DNA of 64,000 nucleotides from the NCBI GenBank assembly GCA_026770575.1, contig MU657174.1, positions 650,387 through 714,386 on the forward strand. Reading direction: 5' to 3'. Origin of the DNA: Pelagophyceae sp. CCMP2097. Taxonomy: Eukaryota > Sar > Pelagophyceae. Below, one piece after another: positions 1-11,699 of this stretch. The stretch's first letter is position 1; every line of letters begins with the position of its first letter. A model generated the notes under the pieces. That model was not told the DNA's origin. It was given only the letters and a program-made list of their open reading frames with translations, and made no database searches. Made by a program: the position numbers and the translations under genes.

Positions 1-378
1 TAAATAATTTCAATTATTTACGTGGGCATTGCAATGGGATTTGGCTGTATCCTTCGGGTCCTCCGTGTGCCTCCGGCGCGCTCTTGTAATAATTCAGTAA
101 GGCGATGCTATTTCGGAATTGTTCGCCTACACTAGGCTTCTCGGAGGCCCGTCGGCCGCCCAGGTTCTATAAAGTGGCTATTTAAATGAGTACCACCTTC
201 GCGCGGCGTCTTTCGGTCACAGTCTGGGTCCTCCTCGGGTCGACTGGCGCACGGGTGCGACGATGGCTCGCGGTCTTTTTCTGCCTCAGCGGGGCCTCGA
301 GGCGTCGTCCTCTTGGAGCCCGCCGGCGGCGGTTGTGCCGGCGCGACGCCGGCGCGGCGCGTCGCCGGCGCGGCGCGC
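1..378. other. Left-edge intergenic stretch / clathrin 3' flank
   Basis: No gene is supported here. The first 25 bases are AT-rich and the rest returns to the high GC of the window. It lies downstream of the clathrin stop codon and should hold the 3' UTR and polyadenylation region of that gene. Open frames on the plus strand run into the clathrin coding region and are shadows. Confidence 0.5.
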
Positions 379-3300
379 CTAGTAGCCGCCCTGGTAGCCC
401 TGCTGCTGGTAGCCTGGTTGCATGCCCTGGGGCATTTGCCCCTGGGGCATTTGCATCTGTGGCATGTATTGCTGCTGCTGGTCGTAGCCCTGGGGCATCA
501 TGCCCGGCGGCGCCATCAGCAACAGGCCCTGGCCGCCCATGCCCATCTGCGGGTCGCCGTACATCATCGCCGCCGCCGCCGTCGCGGCGGCGTCCTCGGC
601 GGGCGCCTCGGCGGGCGCCGTGCGCTTCTCCAGCGCCTCCAGCTTCTCGTGCACGTGGCGCGTGTACTGGATCACGTACGGCATGACGAAGTCGACGTAG
701 CCGTTGCGCCAGGCCAGCTCGATGGCCACGTCGGGCTTGATGTGCTTGAAGCACGTGTACAGCGTCGCGCAGAAGCACTCCTTGTCGCAAACGTCGACGA
801 AAAAACGAAGCAAATCCTCCGTCAGCGCCGGGTCCTTGGCCTCGGCGCACGTGTCAATCGCGTCCTTGTACATCTTGTCCGCCTTGGACAGCGCCAGGGC
901 CTTGTCCCAGCGTTTGTTCTTCTTGTAGACGTACGCCGCGATGCGGCGGAACTCCAGCAGCTCGTGCTTCTCGATGCGCTGCGCCAGCGCCACGGCGTCG
1001 ACGTTGTCAAAGTCGTCAATCGACTGCTTCAGCGCGTCGTGGTCTTCGTCGTCGATCAAAAGTTCGTTGACGGCCTCGTTCACGGCCAGCAAGTTGTCCT
1101 TTTGCACCGCCTTCAGGTACGGCACGATCAAAGGCAGGTTCTCCAGCTTGCGCATCTGGTTCACGACGCGCGAGTGGTCCAGCTGCGGCGTCAGCACCTG
1201 CAGCAGCCGCACGAGCAGGAGCGGCTGCTGCTCGACGTAGAACGCGACGGACTTGTAATAGACCTCGGCGTTGCGCACCTTTTGCACGCAGTCCAGGAAC
1301 AAGTCGTGCTGGAAGGCGGAAGAGTGCGCGATCATCGTCTTCACGGCCGAGTCGTACTGCTCGTCCTCCTTGAGCAAGTAGACGGCCTCGTCCCAAAGTA
1401 AAGCCTTTTCGCACGCCTTTAACAGCTTGGGCGTGTTGACGCGCGACCAGAAGATCTTAATGTGCTCCATGAGCTTCTCGGGGGCGTACTTGGAGTACAG
1501 CACACCCAGCTCGGTGAAGATGCCCGAATGCGCGCTGTCGAGGCCGAGGCCCTGCTCCATGAGCTGGACAAGCTCCGTCGGCTGGCCCTCGCGCTCGTAC
1601 AGCAGCACGAGCTCCTCGAGGTGGTCCGGGTGCACGATGATCTGCAGGCCCGCGACTCTGGCGAGGCGGTACTCGCCCGCGGTCACGCAAGCCGCGTTCA
1701 CCTCCTTCCACGTCGACACGGAGTTGGCCTTTTGCGCCGCCTCCACCGCCTCGCGGTACTGCTCCAAGTGGACGTAGCACAGCGCCAGCTTGGCGTTGTT
1801 GTTCACGGACGCGAAGAGGAGCTTTGCCGCGGAGAAGAGGCGCTCGTCAAAGCAGCGCTCGCCCACCGCCTGGATGGCGGCCACGTTCGGCGCCGCAATG
1901 AACTCCTCGAGGTCGCCGAGCTTGTCCGACTTGGCGTAGGCGTAGATCAGCGTCGTGTCCATGTGCGGCTCCTTGACCTTGGACCGCGCCATGACCAGGT
2001 ACGGCACCAGCGCCTCGTACGAGTCGTCGCGCTCCGCCGCCTGGATCACCTCGACGTAGTTCGAAGCGTCCTTGGCCTTGATGTACGACGCCACGGCCGC
2101 GGGGAGCAGGTCGCCCGTGAGCTGCGCCTGCGCCAAACGAGACCACACGGCGGGCACGTTCACGCGCTCCGCAAACGCGCCCGCGCGCTCCAAGTCGCGG
2201 ATCAGGTCCACGAGGATGGCCACGGCGGCGACGTTCAGCTCCGTCGCGTCGCCGACGGCCTTGTCGCCCGCGGCCGCGCGCTTGGCGAACTTGGTGTAGA
2301 TGACAAAGCCCTCCTCGTACAAAGCGTACTGGTCGGAAACCGCGATTTTCGCGATCTCCGGGCCGTCGAAGTTGTCGAGGCGGTTGACGTACTCCATGAC
2401 GCGCTCCTTGTCCGCCTTGATGGCCGTGAGGATCAAAAGGTTCTGGAGGTTTTTGTTCTCGGAAAAGTCTGAGCCCTGGAGGACGATGCGCTCGAGGAGC
2501 TCAATCAACTCCGACGGCAGGTCGGCGGCCATGAACGCCTTGACCGTCGTCGAGACGTGGTCCGGGTCCTTGGTCTCCGGCAGCGCCGTCTGCACGACCT
2601 GGTCGATCAACGCGCGGCGGTTCGCGTCGTCGTCCTCGACGCCCTGCAGCACGCTCGCCCACAACTCCAAGTCCTGCTTCTCGACGAGATAGCGCGCCTG
2701 GTCCTTGAAGAGGCCGTTGGCCGTCGTGACGCGGATGAGCTCCTCGTCGCACTCGCCGCCGGCGCGCTTGTACGCGATAAAGGCCAGCGACGGGTCCAGC
2801 TTCTCGCAGTACTTGCCCAGCACCTTGGGGTCGTACCACTGGTCGTTTGTGAGGAAGGAGACGGGGTCGCGGTTCAGCGTGACGTAGATTTTGCCGATGG
2901 CGTTGTGCGTGGCCACCTCCTGGTTGCCCGTGGCGATTCGCGCCTCGAGCCACGGCTGCAGCAGGCGCAGGCGGTTGCGGTGCTCCACCTGCTCCACGAG
3001 CTCGTCGACGGGGCAGGCGTGGCCCACGGAGTTGAGCAACGAGCGGACAAAGTCCTCGTTGCAGTCCAAATCCAGCAGCTTGCCGATGACCAGCGGCGTC
3101 TTCTGCGGCGAGACCTTGTTGCAGTAGACCTCGATGTACTTTTGCAGCGAGTTGGAGTAGAGGTACGACGTCATTTCCTCGATGAAATCGTGGCGGTCGC
3201 AGACGTGGATCAGCGGCCGCGGGTCCGGCAGCTTGGCGTCCATGAGGAACTCCTTGACCTTGACCGGGTCGTACACCGTCGAGTCGCGGCAGACGCGCTC

Positions 3301-6054
3301 CACCTCCTTGTACTGCTGGCACTTGGCCGCCGCCTCGATGTACTTAAAATGCACGGCCGGCTCCTGCGAGAAGTTCACAATCTGGCCCAAGTAGTAAAAC
3401 AGGCCGTCGAAGCACTTGAAGCCCTCGAACAGGTCGATCAGCGCCGCGGCGCCGATCTGGTCCGTGTACTTGGCCGCGACTTGGGTCACGATTTGCACGT
3501 TTGCCCGCATGTTGCGCGCCAGCAGCTCCTTCAGGCACTCCAACGACGCCTCGGGCGAGAGCGAGCCAAAGTACGCCAGCACAAACTCGGCGTTCAGCGT
3601 CGCAGTGTTGGCGCACATTGCCAGCAGCGAGCGCTTGATGTCCTCGACGTCGGTAAAGTGCTCGAGCGCGCGCTGCGCGAGGCCCGCGGCCTCGCACAGC
3701 TTGGCCACGTACTGGCGGTCGTAGTGCGTGAACATGGTGTTCTGCAGGATGGCGTCGGCCACCTGCGGCGAGCCGCCGCGCAGGTTGATCTCCAGCAGCT
3801 TGGTCTGCAGGTAGCCCTCCTCGGGCTTGTTGGCCTTTAAGGCCTCGAGCAGGAACGCCGTCGTCTCCTGCACGCGGTTCGCCGTCATGAAGATGTCGAC
3901 GACAGCGTTGGGGTCGATGAGGGAATTGGCGGCGAGCTGCTTTGCGAACTCTAAAGCGCCGGGCGGGTTGCTGCGGGCCAGGTTGCCGAGCATGTACGAA
4001 TAGTCGCAGCGGTACCCGACCTTTGCAGAGTACGCCGCAATCTTGTCAAACTCGCCGCGCTGCACCATGCAGTTGATGGCCTTCTCCGGGCAGTTGGCGC
4101 GGAGGTACACCGATAAAGCCATGTTGACGTCCGCGCCGGCGACGAGGTCGCCGAGCTGCTCAGAGCACTCCAACTTGTCCTCGGTCAGCCACTTCTCCAG
4201 GAACTGCGTCCGGCCCTGCTGCAAAACCGGCTTGGCCAGCTCCAGCGACTCGAGCTGGTTCAGCTTGCCCTTTTCCAGGAGCATGTGGAAGTACTGGAAC
4301 ACGGGCTGCGGCTGGCCCGCCTGGCCCTGGATCGCCTGGAAGCGCTGAATCGTCTCCGCCGTGCGGAGGAGGCCATTCGGCGACTCCGAGGCCAGCTTGG
4401 CCGCCGCCGCGACGTCGCCGACGGCGAGGAGGCGCTGGAACTCTGCGACGTAGAGGTCGTCCGCGCCCGGCAGGTTCAGGCGCGCGGCCAAGGCGATGCC
4501 CAGCGCATTGTCGCGGAGCGTCGAGACGACGTAGGGCACGAGCGTGGCCTCGTTCAACGAGACTTGGAGGAGCTGGCCCTTTCGTGCCGTGATGCCGAGC
4601 ATGCCGCCCGAAGCCGTCTGCACGCATGATACAAACACAGTGTCCTGCGTCACGCGCGCGCGGTAGAGGGCCTTGCCCGAGTAGACGTCGAAGAGGTACA
4701 AGTAGCCCATCTTGGTGACCATGTACAAGACGTCGTGCTTGGCCGACGGCACCATGCTGACGGGGAAGTCGTTGGGCGCGTCCGCGGGCACCGGGATGGG
4801 CACCGGCGCCAGGCGGAACACGCCGCCGGGCGCGTCCTTGTCGCGGCCCACCTCCATCACAAAGAGCTTGGCCGGCTGGTCGGGCTTCTTCTCCTGGAAG
4901 CAGAGCACCTGCGCCGGCGCCGCGCGGCCCGGCACCGCCGTCAGCACGTGGAAGCAGCCCGTGTGGCCCTGCAGCGTCTGGGAGACGCCCTTCTCCACCG
5001 AGTAGAGCTGCATGGTGCCCTGGATGTTGCCGCCCACGGCCTGCGCGATGCCCATGAGGAGGCACCACTTGTCATCTGGGGAGACCTGGTACCCGATAAT
5101 CTGCGTGCCTTCGCTCAGCGTGGCGTGGCGGTCAAAGACCTTGACGGGGTCCGACGTGCCGTCGATAGACCAGTGGAAGACGGCCGTCGGCGTCACCAGC
5201 GCGATGTTTGTCGGCGACGTCCAGCGCCAGAAGACGCACGCCTCGACGAGGTTATAAGACTTCATCTTCGCCCGCAGCTCCAAGTTGAAGATCTGCAGCT
5301 GCGTCCCCGCGCGCAGGGCCAGCACCTTCGACACCGGGTTCATGATCGCCGCCTCGGCGCTGATGGGGCGCTTGGTCACGGAGTTGCCTACCCAGCGAGA
5401 CCGTCAAACGCCAAAAGCGCGTTTTTCAGAGCTTAAAACGCGAAGTACCCAGCGAGACCGTCAAACGCCAAAAGCGCGTTTTTCAGAGTTTTAAACGCGA
5501 AAACCCGCCGAGGTTTGGGTCTGGAGGCACCGCCCGGACCCCGGGCGGCTTCCGCCGCCGTCCGGGGGGCGCGCGGCCGGAGAAAAGGGCCAGCACGCCA
5601 CAAAAGGTGGTATTGGACTTTTTCCTCGCGCGGGCCGCCCGAGCTCGTCACGGGCAGCGAGCGGCCGCCGCACGAGCGGCGGGCCGGCACCATACCCACG
5701 ACGACCGCCGCCGAGGGTCCACGCCGCCGGCCGCCCTCCAAACGGCGGCGGCGCCGCGTTGGTGCTCTAGCGTCTTCGCCGGGAAAAAGGCCCCCCAAAA
5801 CGGGGCCTTTGACGCACCGTTGGCGAGGTCGATGATGAAGACCTGGGACGAGCCCGAGGAGGAGTCACAGACGGTGATGAACTTGTCCGACTCCATGGAG
5901 CACGACCCAAACTTGATGCATGGCGCAGAGACGCCAAGCGACGGGAGCTGAAGACCAAAGTGAGGCGGCGCACTGCGGCGCGACGATGCGCAATACAACG
6001 AGTACTCACGTTCAGGACCTCCGAGAAGTTGACGGGGATGGCACCTTGCGCCAT
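379..6054 (-). CDS. CLTC: Clathrin heavy chain (3 exons)
   Basis: Heavy chain of the clathrin triskelion, which coats vesicles at the plasma membrane, trans-Golgi and endosomes. Exon 1 (6010-6054) encodes MAQGAIPVNFSEVLN, exon 2 (5818-5947) carries the conserved MESDKF segment, and exon 3 (379-5387) the rest. The junctions restore the family alignment residue for residue (DLANG/NSVTKRPIS against human DMNDPSNPIRRPIS). The N-terminal beta-propeller occupies about residues 1-350, followed by the alpha-helical linker and repeated CHCR legs. The protein is 1,727 aa against about 1,675 in human; the excess is mainly a Gln/Gly/Met-rich tail ending GYQGGY. Intron 1 is 62 nt (GTGAGT-CAG) and intron 2 is 430 nt (GTGCGT-TAG), the longest intron I placed and one containing a tandem repeat. 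The start is the first ATG in frame with the conserved N-terminus. Confidence 0.97.
5389..5501. repeat. 57-bp tandem duplication inside clathrin intron 2
   Basis: Two head-to-tail copies (5389-5445 and 5446-5501) beginning TACCCAGCGAGACCGTC and ending near AAACGCGAA differ at only a few positions. The first copy abuts the 3' splice site of the intron. This is a recent direct duplication within non-coding sequence. Confidence 0.9.
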
Positions 6055-6757
6055 GACGCTGCTCGGGAACCTAGGGGCTACCTGGTGATAAAAAGCCACC
6101 GCGGCACTGCGGAATCTCCTGAGGCCCCCGGCGCGCCACGCGCGGCCCGCGGCGCCGCGCAGCGGCGCCGGGGCGGCGGCGGCGGCGGCGCGTGCCCGCG
6201 CGCACGCGCGTGGGCCCGCGGCGCGCGCGTGTTCCCGTCCATATTTGGCACCATCACCGCCGCCGCCCGCCAAGCGAGGAACAGATTTTTTCGTCGGGGA
6301 TGCCCCCGCTTCCGGCAGGAAGGACGGGCCCGTCGCGCTGCGTGCGCACCTCCCTCGCGACGGCCCAACGCAAGCGCGATGAGAATCCTGTGAGCGACTA
6401 CGTCCGCCACCAACAACAGGGTCTGCGGGTTATGGGGGGACAGGCAGGGAATGTTGCCAACGGCGGGTTTTCTGTCCCGTACTCGTGTGCGCCTGCCGCC
6501 GCAGCGCCGGCCCCAGGGGCCGGATCGTGCAGGACCTCGGTGGGCAGGTCCGCAGCTCCGCGGCACCGTCGGTCGAAGCGCCTGTATCATTCCTCGCCGT
6601 CTACGAGTGGTAATCGTCGTCGCGTCGCGTCGGCGGCGCCCACGTGGCGCTGGGCGTCGGGAGTGGAGACAGGTTATTACTTAGAGGGGATTCATGATGG
6701 TTGCGCGGCGAGGCGCCGCGGCGAGGCCCGCCCGCGCCGCGGTCACGGGGCGTGGCA
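6055..6757. other. Clathrin upstream region and SPF30 3' flank
   Basis: About 700 bp between the clathrin start codon and the stop codon of the SPF30 gene, both on the minus strand. It contains a strongly GC-rich block with GGC repeats around 6150-6230 but no convincing TATA box or coding exon. I take it as the clathrin promoter and 5' UTR plus the SPF30 3' UTR. Confidence 0.5.
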
Positions 6758-8075
6758 TCACCGAGACATGGGGCCCCCTTGCGCGTTGAGCTTGAACTTC
6801 TGTCGCACGCCAAACTCCGTGACGCCGCTCCCAGACCCGGTGACGCCTGCGAACGGCGGTGACCGCGGCGGTGGTCGGCGGATTACGTTGCAACGTCGTA
6901 AACTGACCGACTTTGCCGTCGACGGACGTCGGCGAAGCGAAGATGCTCTCCTTGCGGCCGGGCATGGCCTTCATCGTCCCGGGCACCTTGCGCTTGGCGC
7001 CCTTTGTGTTGAACGACTGCCAGCTGTTGCGGGAAGAGTCGCGCGCCTCGTCCTGCTCCTTGGTCTTGACCTTTTGCTTCAGGGCCTTGACCTTGCGGCG
7101 CTTCCGCAGCTTGTCCGCGTCCGTGTCCGTCGACTGGAGGCGCAGGTGCTCGGGGATTCTGTACGACCCGTCGTCCTCGCGCGTCACCTAAATCGAATCG
7201 TCGAGGGTGGATCTTAAGCAATCAACCGTCTCGAAAAACCCCGGCCCCTTTCGCGACTCACCTCCGTGGCAGCGCGCGCGTCCGCGGTGCCTTGGCGGAG
7301 GTACTCGAGGGGCAGCTCCTCTGCGTTGCCGTAGGCGGTAAAGGTCACTTTATAGCCAAAGTCCGTCACGCCAGAGACGACGCAGTCGTAGTACTTGCCG
7401 TCTCCCGAGAAGCGGCCCCTGCACTCGTAGCCGACCACAATCTTCATCGCATCCAGGAGATCGTCGCAGAGCAGCGGCCGGACGCGGTCCGAGTCGATGG
7501 TTTCGGCGTTCCCGAAGCCAATGTAGACCTAGACCGGCGTCGAGGCGCGGCAAACGACGCGCAACGACGCACCACCGTGTACGACTGGTGGTCCTCGGCG
7601 ATGGCCGTGATGACCTATATTCGCTCCCAATGTGCTCTTAATCGGGCGAGGCGAGGCGGCGACGCCGGCCCACGTACGGCGGGGAACCACTTTTCCTCGG
7701 TGGCGAAGAAGGCTTCCACGCGCATGCCGACTTGGTATCTAGCGAGGTACGCGTCGCCGTCGGCCTGGGTTCGCTCGGCGGCTTCCGCCGCGGCGGCGCC
7801 TTGGTCGTGTTGAAACTTGATCAGGTCCTCCGTCAGCTTGATGACGTCGCGCAGGTCCTGCCGCAGCTTCTGGAACTGGTCGTTCTGCGGGTCCGCTTGG
7901 AGCAAACCCTCGACCTGGAAGAGCTGGTCCGCATACCTAGGCCCACAAACGTCGGCACGCCTAACAGAGGCCCGCACGAGCCGCCGTTTGGCGAAAAGCG
8001 CTCCGGCGCGCGGTCCCGAATGCGGACGCACGTCGCCAGCTTCTCGCGGAGGTTCTCGCCCCCTTCGGCCGCCAT
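6758..8075 (-). CDS. SMNDC1: SPF30/SMNDC1-like splicing factor with two Tudor domains (6 exons)
   Basis: Survival-motor-neuron-related splicing factor, which in known systems helps recruit the U4/U6.U5 tri-snRNP. Exons are 8032-8075, 7678-7936, 7573-7614 (only 14 codons), 7262-7528, 6908-7187 and 6758-6846, giving 326 aa with all phases closing. The N-terminal helix (QKLRQDLRDVIKLTEDLI) matches the SPF30 N-terminus. Two Tudor modules follow at about residues 82-140 and 141-195, each ending in an aromatic/GNAE signature (IGFGNAE and TAYGNAE). The C-terminus has SIFASPTSVDGKVG and VTGSGSGVTEF, the diagnostic end of the family and closest in form to plant SPF30. Animal and plant SPF30 normally have one Tudor domain. 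Introns are 44-95 nt with donors GTGCGT, GTACGT, GTGCGT, GTGAGT and GTCAGT. Confidence 0.93.
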
Positions 8076-8276
8076 GTTCGCGACGAGCTCTCGATCAAGC
8101 TGAGCTCTGTGTTTTTTTTGCGAGCGTCTTTTCGGCGACTCCTGAATCACGCCGCGTCTGGCCACCAAGGCGCCTCTCCACAACAACAGCAACGGCCGCG
8201 GCGCATAGCGAAGGTGCGACTCGGGTTCGTGCATTACGGCGTTACCTCTCGCTCTTCCGACGGCGACACGATGGCC

Positions 8277-11200
8277 CTAGCGCCCGGCCGTCTCTTGCTG
8301 TTCCTCGTGGAGGGCGATGGAGGCGAGCATGGGGTCGTCGAAGAACTTGGCAATGGAGACGTCTTCGGAGAGGCCCTTGCGCCGGCGCGTCTTGACCATG
8401 AACTCGCGCGCCAAATGGGGCACGGGGCTCGGCTCGAGCGGGTGCAAAATAATGCTCCGGTCCAGCGGGTCGCCCGGGCAGACGGCCCAGTGGTCGAAGA
8501 CGCTGGAGCACATGGCCTGGCCCTGCGTGAATGCGCGCAGGTCCGTCTCAAAGCCGAAGGAGTCGATGGCCGGCAGGAACGCGCGGACGGTGTAAAACGG
8601 CGCCCCCGGCTTGGGCTCGTCGCGGACGACGTGGCCGCGGCGCCGCGCTAAAACAGGATACACGGCCTGGACGCAGTCGGCGGGGCACTGGATCTCCACG
8701 TCCAAGATGGGTTCCATCAGCCGCGGGGCCGCCATAAGAAACGCAGAGTAGCACACGCGCCGCGCGGTGGGGATAAGCTGGCCGCCGCCGCGGTGCAGCG
8801 GCTGGTCGGAAATCGTCGCATCCAAGATCTTGAACTTGACGTTGCGGATGGGCTCGTCGCACAAGGGGCCCTCGCGGCAACCCCACTGGAAGCCCTGCAC
8901 GATGGACGCCTTTGCGTGGGCCAGCAGGCGCTTGTCCACCTCCGAGGGCAGCGTGTCATCCAGCAAGACGTTGGAGCAGGCGGAGTTGGCGGAAAGGTGC
9001 GCCGATAGCGGGTCTGGGCCAAAGGCCCAAATGGACCGCGCGGCTAAAAGGTCCCAATCGTACTCATCCCGGAAGAACTGGGCCCGCTGCTTCGCCGGCC
9101 AGGCCGGGTCCACGGCGCCTCTTTCCACGGCGCGCGCGATGCCCGCGTCGAGCGGCTCGGCGATCATCGTAAGCTTGTTGCGCTTGTTGGGCGTCTCGGA
9201 GAAGCACTTCAGCGAAGACGTCTCCACGACAGTCTCGCAAAACGCGACCACGGGGTCGGCGACCTTGATCTCGACGTTGGAGTACATCTCGCGCAAGTCG
9301 TGCATAATACAGTCCATGTACAACTCGCCGGTCCCGACGACGACGTGCTCGCCGCTCTCCTCGACGCGCGTAGAGGCGAGAGGGTAGGACTTTGAGATGC
9401 GCCGCAGGCCTTCCGTCATCTTCGGCAGCTCGGACGGGTTGAGCGGCTCGACAGCTAATTTGATCACGGCAGCGTTGTCGAACCGCAGAGGGCGGAAGAT
9501 AGCCACGTCGTCTCCGCGCCGCGGCTCCGTCAGCGTGGCAGTCTTGCGCACGGCGAGGTCGACGCCCTCGAGCAAGACGCAGCAGCCGGGGCCCGCGGAA
9601 GCGACGGGGATACGGTGGCGGGCGACGCAGACCGAAACGCCCGTCACCGTCGTCGTGCGCGCGTCCTCAGTGTCCTCGCTCGAGAACGCCTCGCCGAGGA
9701 CCTCGACCTTTTGGCCCGCGCGCACGCGGCCAGAGTAGACGCGGCCGTAGGCTAAGAAAGAGAGGCCGTCGGGCGTGGAGTAGAGCTTAACCACGTGGAG
9801 CATCAGCGGACCGTCGGCGTCGCACTTCACCATGGCCTGCGCGCGCGGCGACGTCACGTCGCCGGCGTAGCACCTCTCCACCTTGAGAGCGGCGCCTGCG
9901 AGGGGCGACGGCCCGAACTTCGAGACCACGTCCGTGAACGCCGCGGCACAAGTCCCGCGCAAAAACGTCTTCATCACCACCTTGAGCAAAGGCTTCGGGT
10001 CCAGCGTCAAGTCGTCCATCTTCAGCTTGACTCCAACGTCTAACAGGACGGCCTTGAGCTCGCCGGGTTCTTCCCCGAGCACGTGGGAATAGATTTTATA
10101 CAAAGGCTCGAGCACGAATTCGACAAAGGTGCGCTCGCCGTCGCCCTTTCTAGAAAACTTGCGCGTCGTCTTGTCGAAGTAGACGTTGCCCCATAAACGC
10201 TTTGCGAAGTCTTCGGAAGTAAATGTCTTGCGATATTGCCCTTCGCTCGAAGGCTTCTCCCCATCCTTCTCCGCGATGTCGCGCGCCGCCTTCGCCTCGG
10301 CGTCGTCGCAGTACATGCGAGCGAAGGACTCCAGCGTGAAGCACCAGCTGTGCTGCGACGATGCGAAGAGCACGTTGCCCTGCACGGGGTCGAGCACGGG
10401 CGCCTTCGCGTCGCCCAGGTCCAAGCGCGCGGCGGACGTCGTCCACTCGGCAGCGATGCAGGCGTTGACGTCGTCTAAAGTATGCGCCAGCTTCAAATAA
10501 GCGTCCTTTGCGGGCATCTTAAGTTCCAAAATCAAACGGTCGATCTTGTTGATCACTAAAGTGATCGGAACCCGCTCGTTGATCGCGTGCTTGATCAGCC
10601 GCTCCGTCTGCATCATGCAGCCCTCGACGGCGTCGACGACGAGGACGCAGGCGTCGACGGCCCGCAAGGCCGCGGAAGTCTCGTCGCTGAAGTTTACGTG
10701 GCCGGGGCAGTCCACCAAATTCAACAGAAACGACTTGCCGCGAGTGTCCGGTAAAACGAGGGAGACGGGGCACGACTTGACGCTCATCTGGCGGTCCTGC
10801 TCGTCCTTGCGCGTGTCCGTGAAACGGACCTCCTTGGAAGGGTTCCACTTGACGTCCAACGCCGCCTCGGTCAAAAGGTCGCAAAGAGCAGTCTTGCCGG
10901 AATGCATGGCGCCCAAGATGGCCACGTTGCGCTGCAGGCCCGGCTGCTCCATGAGCGACAGCATGAACTCGTGCTTGTATCGCGTCGGGGCCACGGACTC
11001 GTCCAAAGTGGAAAACTTTTTCAAAAACCCAGCCTTGAGAATCGGCTCCTCCAAAGGCTGCGCGTCTTCGTCCAGCACCACCGTCGTCGCGCCCGGGTAC
11101 ACCGAGGCAGCGGATGGGTAGTACGTCTTGTCCTCGTGCCTAGTGCCACGGTGAGCCCTCGGAAACCGCAGTTATTCAAAATGAAAAGAGGCGCGCGGGA

Positions 11201-11562
11201 CACGCTCCCGGCTGCCGCCCGGGTGGCGCCTCTCTCGAAGAAGGCCCTGCTCTCTTGACGCCTCACAACGAGGCCGCCCACCCGCTACTGGAGCGCGCGC
11301 GGCCCCGCTCCACACGCGGCACGAATGGCCGCAGTCCAAGAGGGCAGTGTGGCGGCTGCGTCGCCGCGCGCTCCGAGGGCTGCTCGGCGCCGGACGCGGC
11401 GGATTGCAGCACGATTTGGCGGTCTTCGTTTTCGCCTTCGACCATCATGGCGTCGCCGCCGTCGTCGGGGCCCTCGTCCATACCGTCGTCCTCATACCGG
11501 TCCTCCTCATCGTCCTCGTCCTCGTCCCCGCCGACGAGGTTGCCAAACTCGTCGTAGATCAT
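8277..11562 (-). CDS. EFTUD2: U5 snRNP 116-kDa GTPase (Snu114/EFTUD2), 2 exons
   Basis: EF-2-like GTPase of the U5 snRNP, which controls Brr2-driven spliceosome activation and disassembly. Exon 1 (11408-11562) encodes the family start IYDEFGNLVG and an acidic stretch. Exon 2 (8277-11139) begins HEDKTYYPS and holds the EF-2 domains: G1 GAMHSGKT, G3 DCPGH, G4 NKID, then KVEESGEHV-type motifs and the C-terminal HLAREFMVKTRRRKGLSED. The protein is about 1,005 aa against 972 in human. The junction that restores VLHEDK requires a GC donor (CT|GCAATC) with a TAG acceptor, because no GT gives the right phase. The gene lies about 200 bp upstream of the SPF30 gene on the same strand, so two spliceosome genes are neighbours. 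Confidence 0.95.
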
Positions 11563-11699
11563 CGCGCCCCTCCCTCTCGCCTAGCGCAGAGCCGAGGACT
11601 TTGCCGCCGTCGGCGATCGAACTCGAGTGACTTGACTTTCGGCGACCCATAAAAAGGTGGGGCTCTCCGCCAACCTTTACGACCGACTCAAAGAGACGT

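Noticed and set aside
2557..3840. Long plus-strand open frame (427 aa) inside the clathrin gene
   Set aside because: It is antisense to a conserved coding exon and rich in Arg/Leu/Val as expected of GC-rich shadow frames; no domain is seen.
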